Shown in pieces: positions 15,475 to 25,531 of a DNA stretch of 64,000 bases. The stretch is from the NCBI RefSeq assembly GCF_030687575.1, contig NZ_CP117439.1, forward strand, positions 4,145,501-4,209,500, in the 5' to 3' direction. The notes beneath the pieces were generated by a model. It had not been told where the DNA came from. It saw only the letters and a program-made list of their open reading frames with translations, and did not search any database. The position numbers were made by a program, and so were the translations under genes. Numbering within the stretch: position 1 is the first letter of the stretch; the number at the start of each line of letters is the position of its first letter. The DNA comes from Pseudomonas sp. FP2309 (GTDB lineage Bacteria; Pseudomonadota; Gammaproteobacteria; Pseudomonadales; Pseudomonadaceae).

Positions 15475-16665
15475 TTAGAACGCATCGCCAGGCACGCGCA
15501 CAAACCCTTCCATCAACACCCGCGCACTGCGGCTCATGATGGCCTTCTTGACCACCCATTCCCCGTTGACTTGGGTCGCTTCAGCGCCCACACGCAAAGT
15601 GCCCGACGGATGCCCGAAGCGCACGGCATTACGCGCCACGCCCCCAGCGGCCAGGTTGACCAAGGTGCCGGAAATCGCCGCCGCCGTACCAATCGCCACC
15701 GCAGCCGTGCCCATCATCGCGTGGTGCAACTTACCCATGGACAACGCCCGCACCAGCAAATCCACATCGCCAGCCTTGATGGCCTTGCCGCTGGACGCGA
15801 CGTAGTCGGCAGGCTTGGCGACAAAGGCCACCTTCGGTGTGTGCTGGCGCTGGGCCGCTTCGTCCAGGTGTTTGATCAGGCCCATACGCAGCGCGCCATA
15901 GGCCCGCACGGTCTCGAACATAGCCAGCGCCTTGGGGTCGCTGTTGACGGCGCCTTGCAATTCGGTACCGGTGTAACCGAGGTCTTCGGCGTTGATAAAA
16001 ATCGTCGGGATCCCGGCATTGATCAGCGTGGCCTTGAAGGTGCCGACGCCGGGCACTTCCAGCTCGTCGATCAGGTTGCCGGTGGGGAACATCGAGCCTC
16101 CACCGCCCTCTTCTTCCGCCGCCGGGTCCATGAACTCCAGTTGCACTTCGGCGGCCGGGAAGGTCACGCCGTCGAGTTCGAAGTCACCGGTTTCCTGCAC
16201 CGCGCCGTCGGTGATCGGCACGTGGGCGATGATGGTCTTGCCGATATTGGCCTGCCAGATGCGCACCACGGCTACGCCGTTATGGGGCACGCGGGCGGGG
16301 TCGACCAGGCCGGCACTGATGGCGAACGAACCCACCGCCGCCGACAGGTTGCCGCAATTGCCGCTCCAGTCGACGAAGGGTTTGTCGATGGCGACCTGGC
16401 CGAACAGGTAGTCCACGTCGTGATCCGCGCGGGTGCTCGTGGCCAGGATCACCGTCTTGCTGGTGCTGGATGTCGCGCCGCCCATGCCGTCAATTTGCTT
16501 GTCGTACGGGTCGGGGCTGCCGATCACCCGCAGCAGCAAGGCGTCGCGCGCGGCGCCCGGGACCTGCGCCGATGCGGGCAGGTCCTGAAGGCGGAAAAAT
16601 ACACCCTTGCTGGTGCCGCCACGCATATAGGTGGCGGGGATCTTGATTTGCGCTACGTGTGCCAT
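15475..16665 (-). CDS. prpF: 2-methylaconitate cis-trans isomerase
   Basis: A 396-residue PrpF-family protein beginning MAHVAQIKIPATYMRGGTSK, the family start. It contains DGMGGATSSTSKTVI, WSGNCGNLSAAVG and SMGKLHHAMMGTAAVA, which form the active-site loops of this diaminopimelate-epimerase-like fold. It isomerises the trans-methylaconitate made by AcnD so that aconitase can complete the cycle. Two in-frame ATGs are close together; the one at 16665 has GAGAGGA at normal spacing, whereas the one at 16671 would sit directly on it. It follows acnD by 10 bp. Confidence 0.95.
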   Translation of the reverse strand: MAHVAQIKIPATYMRGGTSKGVFFRLQDLPASAQVPGAARDALLLRVIGSPDPYDKQIDGMGGATSSTSKTVILATSTRADHDVDYLFGQVAIDKPFVDWSGNCGNLSAAVGSFAISAGLVDPARVPHNGVAVVRIWQANIGKTIIAHVPITDGAVQETGDFELDGVTFPAAEVQLEFMDPAAEEEGGGGSMFPTGNLIDELEVPGVGTFKATLINAGIPTIFINAEDLGYTGTELQGAVNSDPKALAMFETVRAYGALRMGLIKHLDEAAQRQHTPKVAFVAKPADYVASSGKAIKAGDVDLLVRALSMGKLHHAMMGTAAVAIGTAAAISGTLVNLAAGGVARNAVRFGHPSGTLRVGAEATQVNGEWVVKKAIMSRSARVLMEGFVRVPGDAF

Positions 16666-16675
16666 ATGCATCCTC

Positions 16676-19270
16676 TCAGGCGGTCGCCGCCGATTCCAGG
16701 AAGTCCTGGGCAAAGCGCTGCAACACGCCGCCCGCCTCGTAGATCGACACTTCTTCGGCGGTGTCCAGACGGCAGGTCACCGGCACTTCGACACGTTCGC
16801 CATTCTTGCGGTTGATCACCAGGGTCAACTGCGCGCGCGGCGTACGTTCACCGACCACGTCATAGGTTTCACTGCCGTCGATGTGCAGGGTGTGACGGTC
16901 GGTGCCCGGCAAAAACTCCAGCGGCAACACGCCCATGCCCACCAGGTTGGTGCGGTGGATGCGCTCGAAGCCTTCGGCGGCAATCGCTTCCACACCGGCC
17001 AGACGCACGCCCTTGGCCGCCCAGTCGCGGGACGAGCCCTGGCCGTAGTCGGCGCCGGCGATGATGATCAACGGCTGTTTGCGTTCCATGTAGGTTTCGA
17101 TGGCTTCCCACATGCGCGTGACCCGGCCTTCGGGCTCAATGCGCGCCAGGGAGCCCTGTTTGACCTTGCCGTTTTCCACCACCATTTCGTTGAACAGTTT
17201 CGGATTGGCAAACGTCGCGCGCTGGGCGGTCAGGTGGTCGCCACGGTGGGTTGCATACGAGTTGAAGTCGACTTCCGGCAGGCCCATTTTTGCCAGGTAT
17301 TCGCCGGCGGCGCTGTCGAGCATGATCGCGTTGGACGGCGACAGGTGGTCGGTGGTGATGTTGTCCGGCAGCACCGCCAGCGGACGCATGCCCTTGAGCG
17401 GACGCGCACCGGCCAGTGCCCCTTCCCAGTACGGCGGGCGGCGGATATAGGTGCTTTGCGGGCGCCAGTCATACAGCGGCGTGACCTTGGGGCCGGTGTC
17501 TTCGTGGATCGCGAACATCGGGATGTAGACCTTGCGGAACTGCTCCGGCTTGACCGAAGCCTTCACCACGGCGTCGATCTCTTCGTCGCTCGGCCAGATG
17601 TCCTGCAGACGGATGTCGTTGCCGTTGGCGTCGACGCCGAGCACGTCCTTTTCGATGTCGAAACGGATGGTGCCGGCGATCGCGTAGGCCACGACCAACG
17701 GCGGCGAGGCCAGGAACGCTTGCTTGGCGTAGGGGTGAATCCGCCCGTCGAAGTTACGGTTGCCCGAGAGCACGGCGGTGGCGTACAGGTCGCGGTCGAT
17801 GATCTCTTGCTGGATCGCCGGGTCGAGTGCGCCGGACATGCCATTGCACGTGGTGCAGGCAAACGCCACCACGCCAAAGCCGAGCTTCTCCAGCTCATGG
17901 CCAAGGCCGGCTTCTTCCAGGTACATGGCCACGGTTTTCGAACCGGGCGCCAGGGACGATTTGACCCACGGTTTGCGCGTCAGCCCCAGTTTGTTGGCAT
18001 TGCGCGCCAGCAGGCCGGCGGCAATCACGTTGCGCGGGTTGCTGGTATTGGTGCAACTGGTGATGGCGGCGATGATCACCGCACCGTCAGGCATTTGCCC
18101 CGGCACGTCATCCCATTGGCCGCTGATGCCGCTGGCGGCCAGGTCGCGGGTGGCGACGCGGGCGTGCGGGTTGCTCGGGCCTGCCATGTTGCGCACGACG
18201 CTGGACAGGTCGAACGTCAGGCCACGCTCGTATTGCGCGCCCTTGAGGTCGTCGGCCCACAGCCCGGTGTGACGGGCGTATTGCTCGACCAGGGCGACCT
18301 GTTCATCTTCACGACCGGTGAGTTTCAGGTACGCGATGGTCTGCTGATCGATGTAAAACATGGCCGCCGTGGCGCCGTATTCCGGGGCCATGTTCGAGAT
18401 GGTGGCGCGGTCGCCCAAGGTGAGTGCCGACGCGCCTTCGCCAAAAAACTCCAGCCACGCGCCCACGACTTTCTGTTTACGCAGGAACTCGGTCAGCGCC
18501 AGCACCATGTCGGTGGCGGTAATGCCCGGTTGCAGTTTGCCCGTCAGCTCCACGCCGACGCTTTCCGGCAAGCGCATCCACGAGGCGCGGCCGAGCATGA
18601 CGCTCTCGGCTTCAAGGCCGCCGACACCGATGGCGATCACGCCCAGCGCATCCACATGCGGGGTGTGGCTGTCGGTGCCGACGCAGGTATCGGGGAAGGC
18701 CACGCCGTCACGCACCTGGATCACCGGAGACATTTTCTCCAGGTTGATCTGGTGCATGATGCCGTTGCCCGGAGGGATCACATCGACGTTCTTGAAGGCC
18801 TTTTTGGTCCACTCGATAAAGTGGAAACGGTCTTCGTTGCGGCGGTCCTCGATGGCGCGGTTCTTCTCGAACGCATCAGGGTCAAAGCCACCGGCTTCGA
18901 CGGCCAGGGAGTGGTCGACGATCAACTGGGTGGGCACCACCGGGTTGACCTGCGCCGGGTCCCCACCTTGCAGGGCAATGGCATCGCGCAGGCCGGCGAG
19001 GTCGACCAGGGCGGTCTGGCCGAGAATGTCGTGGCACACCACGCGCGCGGGGAACCAAGGGAAGTCGAGGTCGCGTTTGCGCTCGATCAGTTGGCTCAGC
19101 GACGCGTTGAGGGTGGCCGGATCGCAACGGCGCACCAGGTTTTCGGCGAGCACGCGAGAGGTATAGGGCAGCGTGGCGTAGGCACCGGGCGTGATAGCTT
19201 CGACTGCCGCGCGGGCGTCGAAGTAATCCAGGCGGCTGCCGGGCAGCGGTTTGCGAAATTCAGTGTTCAT
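16676..19270 (-). CDS. acnD: 2-methylcitrate dehydratase, Fe/S-dependent (AcnD)
   Basis: An 864-residue aconitase-superfamily protein beginning MNTEFRKPLPGSRLDYFDAR. Iron-sulfur cysteines are visible in ITSCTNTSNP and ACTTCNGMSG, and the swivel-domain loop is in GADYGQGSSRDWAAKG. AcnD dehydrates 2-methylcitrate to trans-2-methylaconitate. The presence of prpF next to it marks this as AcnD rather than AcnA. ATG at 19270 is chosen from the family N-terminus; the open frame extends upstream over the intergenic REP element, which is not coding. Confidence 0.96.
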   Translation of the reverse strand: MNTEFRKPLPGSRLDYFDARAAVEAITPGAYATLPYTSRVLAENLVRRCDPATLNASLSQLIERKRDLDFPWFPARVVCHDILGQTALVDLAGLRDAIALQGGDPAQVNPVVPTQLIVDHSLAVEAGGFDPDAFEKNRAIEDRRNEDRFHFIEWTKKAFKNVDVIPPGNGIMHQINLEKMSPVIQVRDGVAFPDTCVGTDSHTPHVDALGVIAIGVGGLEAESVMLGRASWMRLPESVGVELTGKLQPGITATDMVLALTEFLRKQKVVGAWLEFFGEGASALTLGDRATISNMAPEYGATAAMFYIDQQTIAYLKLTGREDEQVALVEQYARHTGLWADDLKGAQYERGLTFDLSSVVRNMAGPSNPHARVATRDLAASGISGQWDDVPGQMPDGAVIIAAITSCTNTSNPRNVIAAGLLARNANKLGLTRKPWVKSSLAPGSKTVAMYLEEAGLGHELEKLGFGVVAFACTTCNGMSGALDPAIQQEIIDRDLYATAVLSGNRNFDGRIHPYAKQAFLASPPLVVAYAIAGTIRFDIEKDVLGVDANGNDIRLQDIWPSDEEIDAVVKASVKPEQFRKVYIPMFAIHEDTGPKVTPLYDWRPQSTYIRRPPYWEGALAGARPLKGMRPLAVLPDNITTDHLSPSNAIMLDSAAGEYLAKMGLPEVDFNSYATHRGDHLTAQRATFANPKLFNEMVVENGKVKQGSLARIEPEGRVTRMWEAIETYMERKQPLIIIAGADYGQGSSRDWAAKGVRLAGVEAIAAEGFERIHRTNLVGMGVLPLEFLPGTDRHTLHIDGSETYDVVGERTPRAQLTLVINRKNGERVEVPVTCRLDTAEEVSIYEAGGVLQRFAQDFLESAATA

Positions 19271-19333
19271 CGTCAGGACTCGGTCACGGTGATTGCAAAC
19301 GAAGCCGGGTCCAGGGTTGGAATACGATGCAAA

Positions 19334-19360
19334 TGTGGAAGGGGCTTGCCCCCTCCCGCA
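19334..19360. repeat. REP element between prpC and acnD
   Basis: The sequence GTGGAAGGGGCTTGCCCCCT followed by CCCGC is a typical Pseudomonas REP palindrome of the GGGGGCTTGCCCCC class. It lies in the 130-bp gap between prpC and acnD and may act on mRNA stability within the operon. Confidence 0.75.
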
Positions 19361-19401
19361 GATTGCGCTCATTCCAATCCCGGGAGCGCCGGTCTCCTCA
19401 T

Positions 19402-20529
19402 TCAGCGACGTTCGATTGGCACGAACTTGCGCTGCTCGACGCCGATGTACTCGGCGCTCGGACGGATGATGCGGTTGTTGGCCCGTTGTTCGAACACGTG
19501 CGCGGCCCAGCCGGTCAGGCGTGAGCACACGAAAATCGGCGTGAACAGCTTGGTCGGGATGCCCATGAAGTGGTACGCCGAGGCATGGTAGAAGTCGGCG
19601 TTAGGGAAGAGCTTCTTCTGCTCCCACATGGTCTTGTCGATGGCTTCGGAGACCGGGAACAACACGGTATCGCCCACCTCGTCGGCGAGTTTTTTCGACC
19701 AGCCCTTGATCACTTCATTGCGCGGGTCGTTGTCTTTGTAGATCGCATGGCCAAAGCCCATGATCTTGTCTTTGCGCGCCAGCATGCCGAGGGTGCCTTC
19801 GACGGCGTCTTGCGCCGAAGAAAAACGCTCGATCATCTCCATCGCCGCTTCGTTGGCGCCGCCGTGCAACGGGCCGCGCAGGGAGCCGATGGCGGCGGTG
19901 ACGCAGGAGTACAGATCGGACAAGGTCGAGGCACACACACGGGCGGTGAAGGTCGACGCGTTGAATTCGTGCTCTGCGTAGAGAATCAGCGAGACGTTCA
20001 TGACCTTTTCATGCAGTTCGCTCGGCTGCTTGCCGTGCAGCAGATGCAGGAAGTGGCCGCCGATGCTCGGCTCGTCGGTCACGCAGTCGATGCGTTTGCC
20101 GTCGTGGCTGAAGCGATACCAGTAGCACATGATCGCCGGGAAGGCGGCGAGCAGGCGGTCGGTGACATCGCGCTGCACGCTGAAGTCTTTCTCGGGTTCG
20201 ATATTGCCCAGGAACGAGCAACCGGTGCGCATCACGTCCATCGGATGGGCGTCGGCCGGGATGCGTTCGAGCACTTCTTTAAGGGCCTGGGGCAGGTCGC
20301 GCAGTGTGCTCAGTTTGGCGCTGTAGGCGGCCAGTTCGGCTTTACTCGGCAGTTCGCCGTACAGCAGCAGGTAGGCGACTTCTTCGAACTGTGCATCGGC
20401 GGCCAGTTCGCGCACGTCGTAGCCGCGATAGGTGAGGCCGGCACCGGCCTGGCCCACGGTGGACAGTGCGGTTTGCCCGGCGACCTGGCCACGCAGGCCG
20501 GCGCCACTCAGTACTTTTGCTTCAGCCAT
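19402..20529 (-). CDS. prpC: 2-methylcitrate synthase
   Basis: A 375-residue citrate-synthase-family protein. The catalytic residues sit in the motifs SLRGPLHGGANEAAMEM (His), IMGFGHAIYKDNDPR (His) and a downstream Asp in FYHASAYHFMGIP. The compact length and the position between prpB and acnD mark it as methylcitrate synthase, which condenses propionyl-CoA with oxaloacetate. ATG at 20529 has GGAG seven bases upstream. It is 42 bp downstream of prpB. Confidence 0.96.
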   Translation of the reverse strand: MAEAKVLSGAGLRGQVAGQTALSTVGQAGAGLTYRGYDVRELAADAQFEEVAYLLLYGELPSKAELAAYSAKLSTLRDLPQALKEVLERIPADAHPMDVMRTGCSFLGNIEPEKDFSVQRDVTDRLLAAFPAIMCYWYRFSHDGKRIDCVTDEPSIGGHFLHLLHGKQPSELHEKVMNVSLILYAEHEFNASTFTARVCASTLSDLYSCVTAAIGSLRGPLHGGANEAAMEMIERFSSAQDAVEGTLGMLARKDKIMGFGHAIYKDNDPRNEVIKGWSKKLADEVGDTVLFPVSEAIDKTMWEQKKLFPNADFYHASAYHFMGIPTKLFTPIFVCSRLTGWAAHVFEQRANNRIIRPSAEYIGVEQRKFVPIERR

Positions 20530-20571
20530 GTTCGTTCTCCAATTTTGTAGTTATTCAGGGAGGCGCGTTCG

Positions 20572-21465
20572 TTACTTTTTCGCGGCGAACAGCGCGTCGA
20601 GCTTCTGCTCGAAGGTGTGGTAGTCGATGCGATCGTAGAGCTCCATGCGGGTTTGCATGGTATCGATCACGTTCTGTTGGGTACCGTCACGACGGATCGC
20701 GGTGTAGACGTTCTCGGCGGCCTTGTTCATGGCGCGGAAAGCCGAGAGCGGGTACAGCACCAGGGAAACATCGGCAGATTTCAACTGTTCGGTGGTGTAC
20801 AGGGGGGTTGCACCGAACTCGGTGATATTGGCCAGAATCGGCGCTTTCACCCGGGCGGCGAACAGCTTGTACATCTCAAGTTCGGTGATGGCTTCCGGGA
20901 ACACCATGTCAGCGCCAGCTTCGATGCAGGCGGCGGCGCGTTCCAGGGCAGACTCCAGGCCTTCAACGGCCAGGGCATCGGTACGAGCCATGATCACAAA
21001 GCTGTCATCGGTGCGCGCATCCACCGCAGCCTTGATGCGGTCGACCATTTCCTGCTGGGACACGATTTCTTTGTTCGGGCGATGACCGCAACGCTTGGCG
21101 CCCACCTGGTCTTCGATATGAATAGCCGCGGCGCCGAACTTGATCATCGACTTGACGGTGCGCGCCACGTTGAACGCCGAGGAGCCAAAGCCGGTGTCGA
21201 CGTCTACCAGCAGCGGCAGGTCGCACACATCGGTGATGCGGCGTACGTCGGTGAGCACGTCATCCAGGCCGGTGATGCCCAGGTCCGGCACGCCCAGGGA
21301 GCCGGCAGCCACGCCGCCGCCTGACAGATAGATCGCCTTGAAACCGGCGCGCTTGGCCAGCAGTGCGTGGTTGGCATTAATGGTGCCGACCACTTGCAAG
21401 GGCTGTTCACTGGCGACGGCGTCACGGAAACGCTGGCCGGGTGTGCGTGTAGTGTTCGAACTCAT
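20572..21465 (-). CDS. prpB: 2-methylisocitrate lyase
   Basis: A 297-residue isocitrate-lyase-superfamily protein with the catalytic KRCGH motif in [15 protein letters not shown] and the metal-site DVDTGFGSS. It cleaves 2-methylisocitrate to pyruvate and succinate. The ATG at 21463-21465 overlaps the stop codon of the GntR regulator gene by ATGA, so the regulator and the enzymes are translationally coupled. Confidence 0.97.
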   Translation of the reverse strand: MSSNTTRTPGQRFRDAVASEQPLQVVGTINANHALLAKRAGFKAIYLSGGGVAAGSLGVPDLGITGLDDVLTDVRRITDVCDLPLLVDVDTGFGSSAFNVARTVKSMIKFGAAAIHIEDQVGAKRCGHRPNKEIVSQQEMVDRIKAAVDARTDDSFVIMARTDALAVEGLESALERAAACIEAGADMVFPEAITELEMYKLFAARVKAPILANITEFGATPLYTTEQLKSADVSLVLYPLSAFRAMNKAAENVYTAIRRDGTQQNVIDTMQTRMELYDRIDYHTFEQKLDALFAAKK

Positions 21466-22172
21466 GACTCACCTCTATCAGGAGCACCGTCCGGGAAGTG
21501 ACGGGCAATGTTGCGCTTGGACGCACCGATGTGCCGGCGCATCAACAATTCGGCCAGTTCACCGTCGCGATCGGCAATCGCGTCAAGAATGCGGTGATGC
21601 TCGGCAAAGGCCTGGCGTGGACGATTGGGGGTGGCGGAGAACTGGATGCGGTACATGCGCACCAACTGATAGAGCTCACCGCACAGCATTTGAGTCAGGG
21701 TGCGGTTGCCCGCACCTTGAATTACCCGGTAATGAAAATCGAAGTCGCCTTCCTGCTGGTAGTAACCGACACCGGCCTGGAACGCCGCATCCCGCTCATG
21801 GGTGTGCAGCACCTGGCGCAGTTCTTCGATTTCGGCGTCGGTCATGCGCTCGGCGGCCAGGCGGCACGCCATGCCTTCCAGGGATTCGCGGATTTCGTAC
21901 AGCTCGACCAGCTCGGCATGGCTCAACGAGACGACGCGAGCGCCCACGTGGGGGACGCGTACCAGCAGGCGCTGGCCTTCCAGGCGGTGGATCGCCTCGC
22001 GCAGCGGGCCGCGGCTGATGCCATAGGTGCGCGCCAGTTCCGGCTCGGAGATCTTGCTGCCGGGGGCGATCTCGCCCTTGACGATGGCGGCCTGGATACG
22101 GCGGAAGACGTTCTCGGACATGGTCTGGGAGTCGTCTTGCGCAACCACCGGGGTTTGCAGCTGATCCAGCAT
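21462..22172 (-). CDS. GntR-family (FadR/FCD subgroup) regulator of the prp operon
   Basis: A 236-residue protein. The winged helix at about residues 20-85 contains [20 protein letters not shown], followed by an all-helical FCD ligand domain ([31 protein letters not shown]). It is the first gene of the prp operon and overlaps prpB by 4 bp. Two copies of TGTCGACA lie upstream, one touching its own start codon, which suggests autoregulation. Upstream ORF extension is possible, but ATG at 22172 has AAGGTG eight bases before it. The ligand is probably a methylcitrate-cycle intermediate (inference). Confidence 0.92.
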   Translation of the reverse strand: MLDQLQTPVVAQDDSQTMSENVFRRIQAAIVKGEIAPGSKISEPELARTYGISRGPLREAIHRLEGQRLLVRVPHVGARVVSLSHAELVELYEIRESLEGMACRLAAERMTDAEIEELRQVLHTHERDAAFQAGVGYYQQEGDFDFHYRVIQGAGNRTLTQMLCGELYQLVRMYRIQFSATPNRPRQAFAEHHRILDAIADRDGELAELLMRRHIGASKRNIARHFPDGAPDRGES

Positions 22173-22257
22173 ATTGTCGACACCTTGAAAATCAATGTGG
22201 CAAAAACTAGCCAATCAAGCCTGATTAGTCAAAGAATAAATCAACATTGTCGACAAT
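22173..22257. promoter_or_regulatory. Paired TGTCGACA operators for the prp regulator
   Basis: ATTGTCGACAAT at 22246-22257 is a perfect 12-bp palindrome. ATTGTCGACA at 22173-22182 shares the TGTCGACA core and overlaps the leader immediately before the regulator's ATG. The core centres are 73 bp apart, close to seven helical turns. GntR/FadR-type regulators bind short palindromes of this form. Confidence 0.7.
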
Positions 22258-22444
22258 CGTCTAATAACCCTGCCTGCACTCTGTAGGGGCATGGCCGCCT
22301 GCCAGCGCTGGCGCCGGAAAAGCATCATGTTAGAATGCCCGCCGCTTTTGCCTGACATCACTGGATGAAACGGCGCACGAGGGAGTTTGCGCAGCAATGC
22401 CAGTCGCCTTGAATTGAACATCGCACGGCACCGCCCCAGGATCT

Positions 22445-22978
22445 ATGAGACTCAAGCCCTTCCCCCTGTTTTGCCTACTGTGTCTACCCAGCCTCGGCGT
22501 TGCGGCCGAGAAGACCGTGTATGGCCTCAATGAATACGCGCAATTGGCCGGCATCGACCTGGAAGTCGCCGCCAAACTGGACACCGGCGCCAAGACCGCC
22601 TCCCTCAGTGCCCGCGATATCAAGCGCTTCAAGCGCAACGGTGAATCCTGGGTGCGCTTCTACCTGGCGATCGACACCGCCCACTCGCACCCCATCGAAC
22701 GCCCACTGGCCCGCGTCAGCAAGATCAAGCGCCGCGCCGGTGACTACGACCCCGATGAGGACAAGAACTACACCGCCCGCCCGGTGATTTCCCTGGATAT
22801 CTGCATGGGCACCTCTTTACGCAGCATCGAAGTGAACTTGACTGACCGCAGCGCTTTCCAATATCCGCTGCTGATCGGCTCCGAAGCGTTGAAACGCTTT
22901 GATGCGCTGGTCGACCCCAGTCTTAAATACGCCGCAGGCAAACCCGCCTGTGCCGCCGACGCTCATACCGCCGAGTAA
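22445..22978 (+). CDS. Secreted retropepsin-like (Zn_protease-family, PF05618) protein
   Basis: A 177-residue protein with a signal peptide (residues 1-20, ending LPSLGVAA). The AKLDTGAKTASLSA motif is the aspartic-protease-like DTGA signature of the family often annotated as ATP-dependent zinc protease. It starts the three-gene operon with the inactive-transglutaminase membrane protein and the ATP-grasp ligase, which in pseudomonads usually occur together. It probably acts in the periplasm. Substrate and role are not evident from sequence. Confidence 0.85.
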   Translation: MRLKPFPLFCLLCLPSLGVAAEKTVYGLNEYAQLAGIDLEVAAKLDTGAKTASLSARDIKRFKRNGESWVRFYLAIDTAHSHPIERPLARVSKIKRRAGDYDPDEDKNYTARPVISLDICMGTSLRSIEVNLTDRSAFQYPLLIGSEALKRFDALVDPSLKYAAGKPACAADAHTAE

Positions 22979-22983
22979 ACCGA

Positions 22984-24516
22984 ATGCGCGCTCTAACCCT
23001 GCACCTGAGAATCCTGATCGCCATCCTGGTGGTGCTGGGTATTTCGGTCACCGCCTATCAGATTTTTGTGCTGGGCATCCCCGTCACCGAGGACGCCACC
23101 GACGACTTGTGGAACATCGACGCCAAGGTCGAGTTCGTCGCCAACCCGAAAGACCCGGTGAAAATCCAGATGTTCGTGCCGCCATTGAGCCGCGACTTCG
23201 TGAGCCTCAACGAGAGCTTTATCTCGAACAACTATGGGGTCAGCGTCAACCGCATCGACGGCAACCGCAAAGTGACCTGGTCGGCGCGCCGGGCCAAGGG
23301 CAACCAGACCCTGTATTACCGCCTGGTGTTGACCAAGCGCTACAGCGGCGAAAAAACCAAGATCAAGGGCCCGACCTTCCGCGACAGCATCGCCGTCGAA
23401 GGCCCGGAAAAAATCGCCGCCGAAGCCCTGCTTGCGCCGATTCGCCAGCATTCGGCCGATGTCGAAACCTTCATCACCGAAGCCATCAAGCGTACCAACA
23501 ACCTCAACGACGACAATGTGAAGCTGTTGCTGGCGGGCGACCCCTCCACACCGCACAAGGCCAAGATCGTCGAATTGCTGCTGTCCATCGCCCATGTGCC
23601 GGTAGAAAAAGTCCACACCATCCGTCTGGTCGCCGACCAGCCGCAAACCCCTGAACTGTGGCTGCGCAGCTTCAATGGGAGTGACTGGCTGTACTTCAAC
23701 CCGGAGACCGGCGAACAAGGCCTGCCCGCCGACCGCCTGCTGTGGTGGACCGGCGATGAAAACCTGATCACCGTCGATGGCGGCAAGAAAGCCATGGTCA
23801 CCTTCAGCCTGAACAACAGCGAGATGAACGCGATTCGCCTGGCCAAGCTGACCGACGAAAACACCGACGCCAATTTCCTCGAATATTCGCTCTACGGCCT
23901 GCCGCTGCAAACCCAGCAGACCTTCATGATCATGGTGATGATCCCGATCGGCGTGCTGGTGATCCTGATCCTGCGCAACCTGATCGGCTTGCAGACCCTG
24001 GGCACGTTCACGCCGGTGCTGATTGCCCTGGCGTTCCGCGAAACGCAGTTGGGCTTCGGGATCGTGCTGTTTACCATTATTACCGCGCTGGGCCTGTCCC
24101 TCAGGTCGTACCTTGAACACTTGAAGTTGCAGATGCTGCCGAGGCTGTCGGTGGTACTGACGTTTGTCGTGGTGCTGATCGCGGCCATCAGTTTGTTCAG
24201 CCACAAGCTGGGGCTCGAACGCGGCCTCTCGGTGGCGTTGTTCCCGATGGTGATCCTGACCATGACCATCGAACGCCTGTCCATCACCTGGGAAGAACGT
24301 GGCGGCGGCCACGCCATGAAAGTGGCGATCGGCACGCTGTTCGCCGCCTCCCTGGCGCACATCATCATGAGTGTGCCGGAGTTGATCTACTTCGTGTTCA
24401 CCTTCCCGACGGTCCTGCTGATCCTGGTGGGCTTCATGCTGGCCATGGGGCGTTATCGCGGCTACCGCCTGACCGAACTGGTACGTTTCAAGGCCTTCCT
24501 CAAGGCTGACTCGTAA
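22984..24516 (+). CDS. Inactive-transglutaminase membrane protein (Transglut_i_TM / 7TM_transglut)
   Basis: A 510-residue protein. An N-terminal membrane anchor (residues about 5-28) is followed by a periplasmic transglutaminase-like domain and then six to seven C-terminal hydrophobic helices from about residue 310 (FMIMVMIPIGVLVILIL onward). The catalytic cysteine of true transglutaminases is not apparent. It lies 5 bp after the retropepsin-like gene, and its stop codon overlaps the ATG of the ATP-grasp gene (TAATG). The trio probably forms an envelope system that modifies or displays peptides; that is inference from the domain combination. Confidence 0.88.
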   Translation: MRALTLHLRILIAILVVLGISVTAYQIFVLGIPVTEDATDDLWNIDAKVEFVANPKDPVKIQMFVPPLSRDFVSLNESFISNNYGVSVNRIDGNRKVTWSARRAKGNQTLYYRLVLTKRYSGEKTKIKGPTFRDSIAVEGPEKIAAEALLAPIRQHSADVETFITEAIKRTNNLNDDNVKLLLAGDPSTPHKAKIVELLLSIAHVPVEKVHTIRLVADQPQTPELWLRSFNGSDWLYFNPETGEQGLPADRLLWWTGDENLITVDGGKKAMVTFSLNNSEMNAIRLAKLTDENTDANFLEYSLYGLPLQTQQTFMIMVMIPIGVLVILILRNLIGLQTLGTFTPVLIALAFRETQLGFGIVLFTIITALGLSLRSYLEHLKLQMLPRLSVVLTFVVVLIAAISLFSHKLGLERGLSVALFPMVILTMTIERLSITWEERGGGHAMKVAIGTLFAASLAHIIMSVPELIYFVFTFPTVLLILVGFMLAMGRYRGYRLTELVRFKAFLKADS

Positions 24517-25502
24517 TGTTCGGCTTCTGGAAGACCTGGAAAGCCCTCGAAGCGCGGGGGATCATGGGCATCAACCGGCGTAACGCCGACTACGTGCTCA
24601 AGTACAACAAGCGCAGCCTGTACCCGATCGTGGACGACAAGATCATCACCAAGGAACGGGCGATCGCCGCAGGCATCCACGTGCCGGAAATGTACGGGGT
24701 GATTTCCACCGAAAAGGAAATCGACAAGCTCGACGAGATCATCGGCGGGCGCAGCGACTTTGTAATCAAGCCAGCCCAGGGCGCCGGCGGTGACGGCATC
24801 CTCGTGGTGGCCGACCGTTTTGAAGGACGCTACCGCACGGTGTCCGGCAAGATCATCAGCCACGAGGAGATCGAACATCAGATCTCCAGCATCCTCACCG
24901 GCCTGTATTCACTGGGCGGCCACCGTGACCGCGCGCTGATCGAATACCGCGTGGTGCCCGACCAGATCTTCAAGAGCATCAGCTACGAAGGCGTGCCGGA
25001 TATCCGCATCATCGTGCTGATGGGCTACCCGGTGATGGCCATGCTGCGCTTGCCGACCCGCCAGTCCGGCGGCAAGGCCAACCTGCACCAGGGCGCGATC
25101 GGCGTGGGCGTAGACCTGGCCACCGGCCTGACCCTGCGCGGCACCTGGCTGAACAACATCATCACCAAACACCCCGACACCACCAACGCGGTGGATGGCG
25201 TGCAACTGCCCAACTGGGACGGTTTCATGAAACTCGCAGCTGGCTGCTATGAGCTGTGCGGGCTCGGCTATATCGGTGTGGACATGGTGCTGGACCAGGA
25301 AAAAGGTCCGTTGATCCTGGAACTGAATGCGCGACCGGGGCTGAATATCCAGATCGCCAACGACTGCGGCCTGACCCTGCGTACTCACGCGGTAGAGGCT
25401 CGCCTGGAAGCGCTGAAAGCCGCCGGTGTGAAGGAAACCGTGGAAGAGCGGGTCAAGTTCGTGCAGGAAATGTTCGGGCATATTCCGCCCGTAGAAGGCT
25501 GA
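24516..25502 (+). CDS. Alpha-L-glutamate ligase-like ATP-grasp protein
   Basis: A 328-residue RimK-related ATP-grasp protein of the ATPgrasp_ST family. ATP-grasp features are FVIKPAQGAGGDGILVV, IEYRVVPDQIF, VPDIRIIVLMGYPVMA, and the metal-binding ILELNARPGLNIQ. It is predicted to form an amide bond between a carboxylate and an amine, such as addition of glutamate or another amino acid to a peptide. It is translationally coupled to the preceding membrane protein. Confidence 0.9.
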   Translation: MFGFWKTWKALEARGIMGINRRNADYVLKYNKRSLYPIVDDKIITKERAIAAGIHVPEMYGVISTEKEIDKLDEIIGGRSDFVIKPAQGAGGDGILVVADRFEGRYRTVSGKIISHEEIEHQISSILTGLYSLGGHRDRALIEYRVVPDQIFKSISYEGVPDIRIIVLMGYPVMAMLRLPTRQSGGKANLHQGAIGVGVDLATGLTLRGTWLNNIITKHPDTTNAVDGVQLPNWDGFMKLAAGCYELCGLGYIGVDMVLDQEKGPLILELNARPGLNIQIANDCGLTLRTHAVEARLEALKAAGVKETVEERVKFVQEMFGHIPPVEG

Positions 25503-25531
25503 CGCGGCCTTCAATCTGCCTATCTCCGACA

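Noticed and set aside
16631..19591. A 986-codon open frame on the + strand opposite acnD
   Set aside because: It is the mirror of a high-GC gene whose third-position bias keeps the antisense frame open. It has no ribosome-binding site and low-complexity His/Arg/Gly-rich composition, and the minus strand encodes an unmistakable AcnD.
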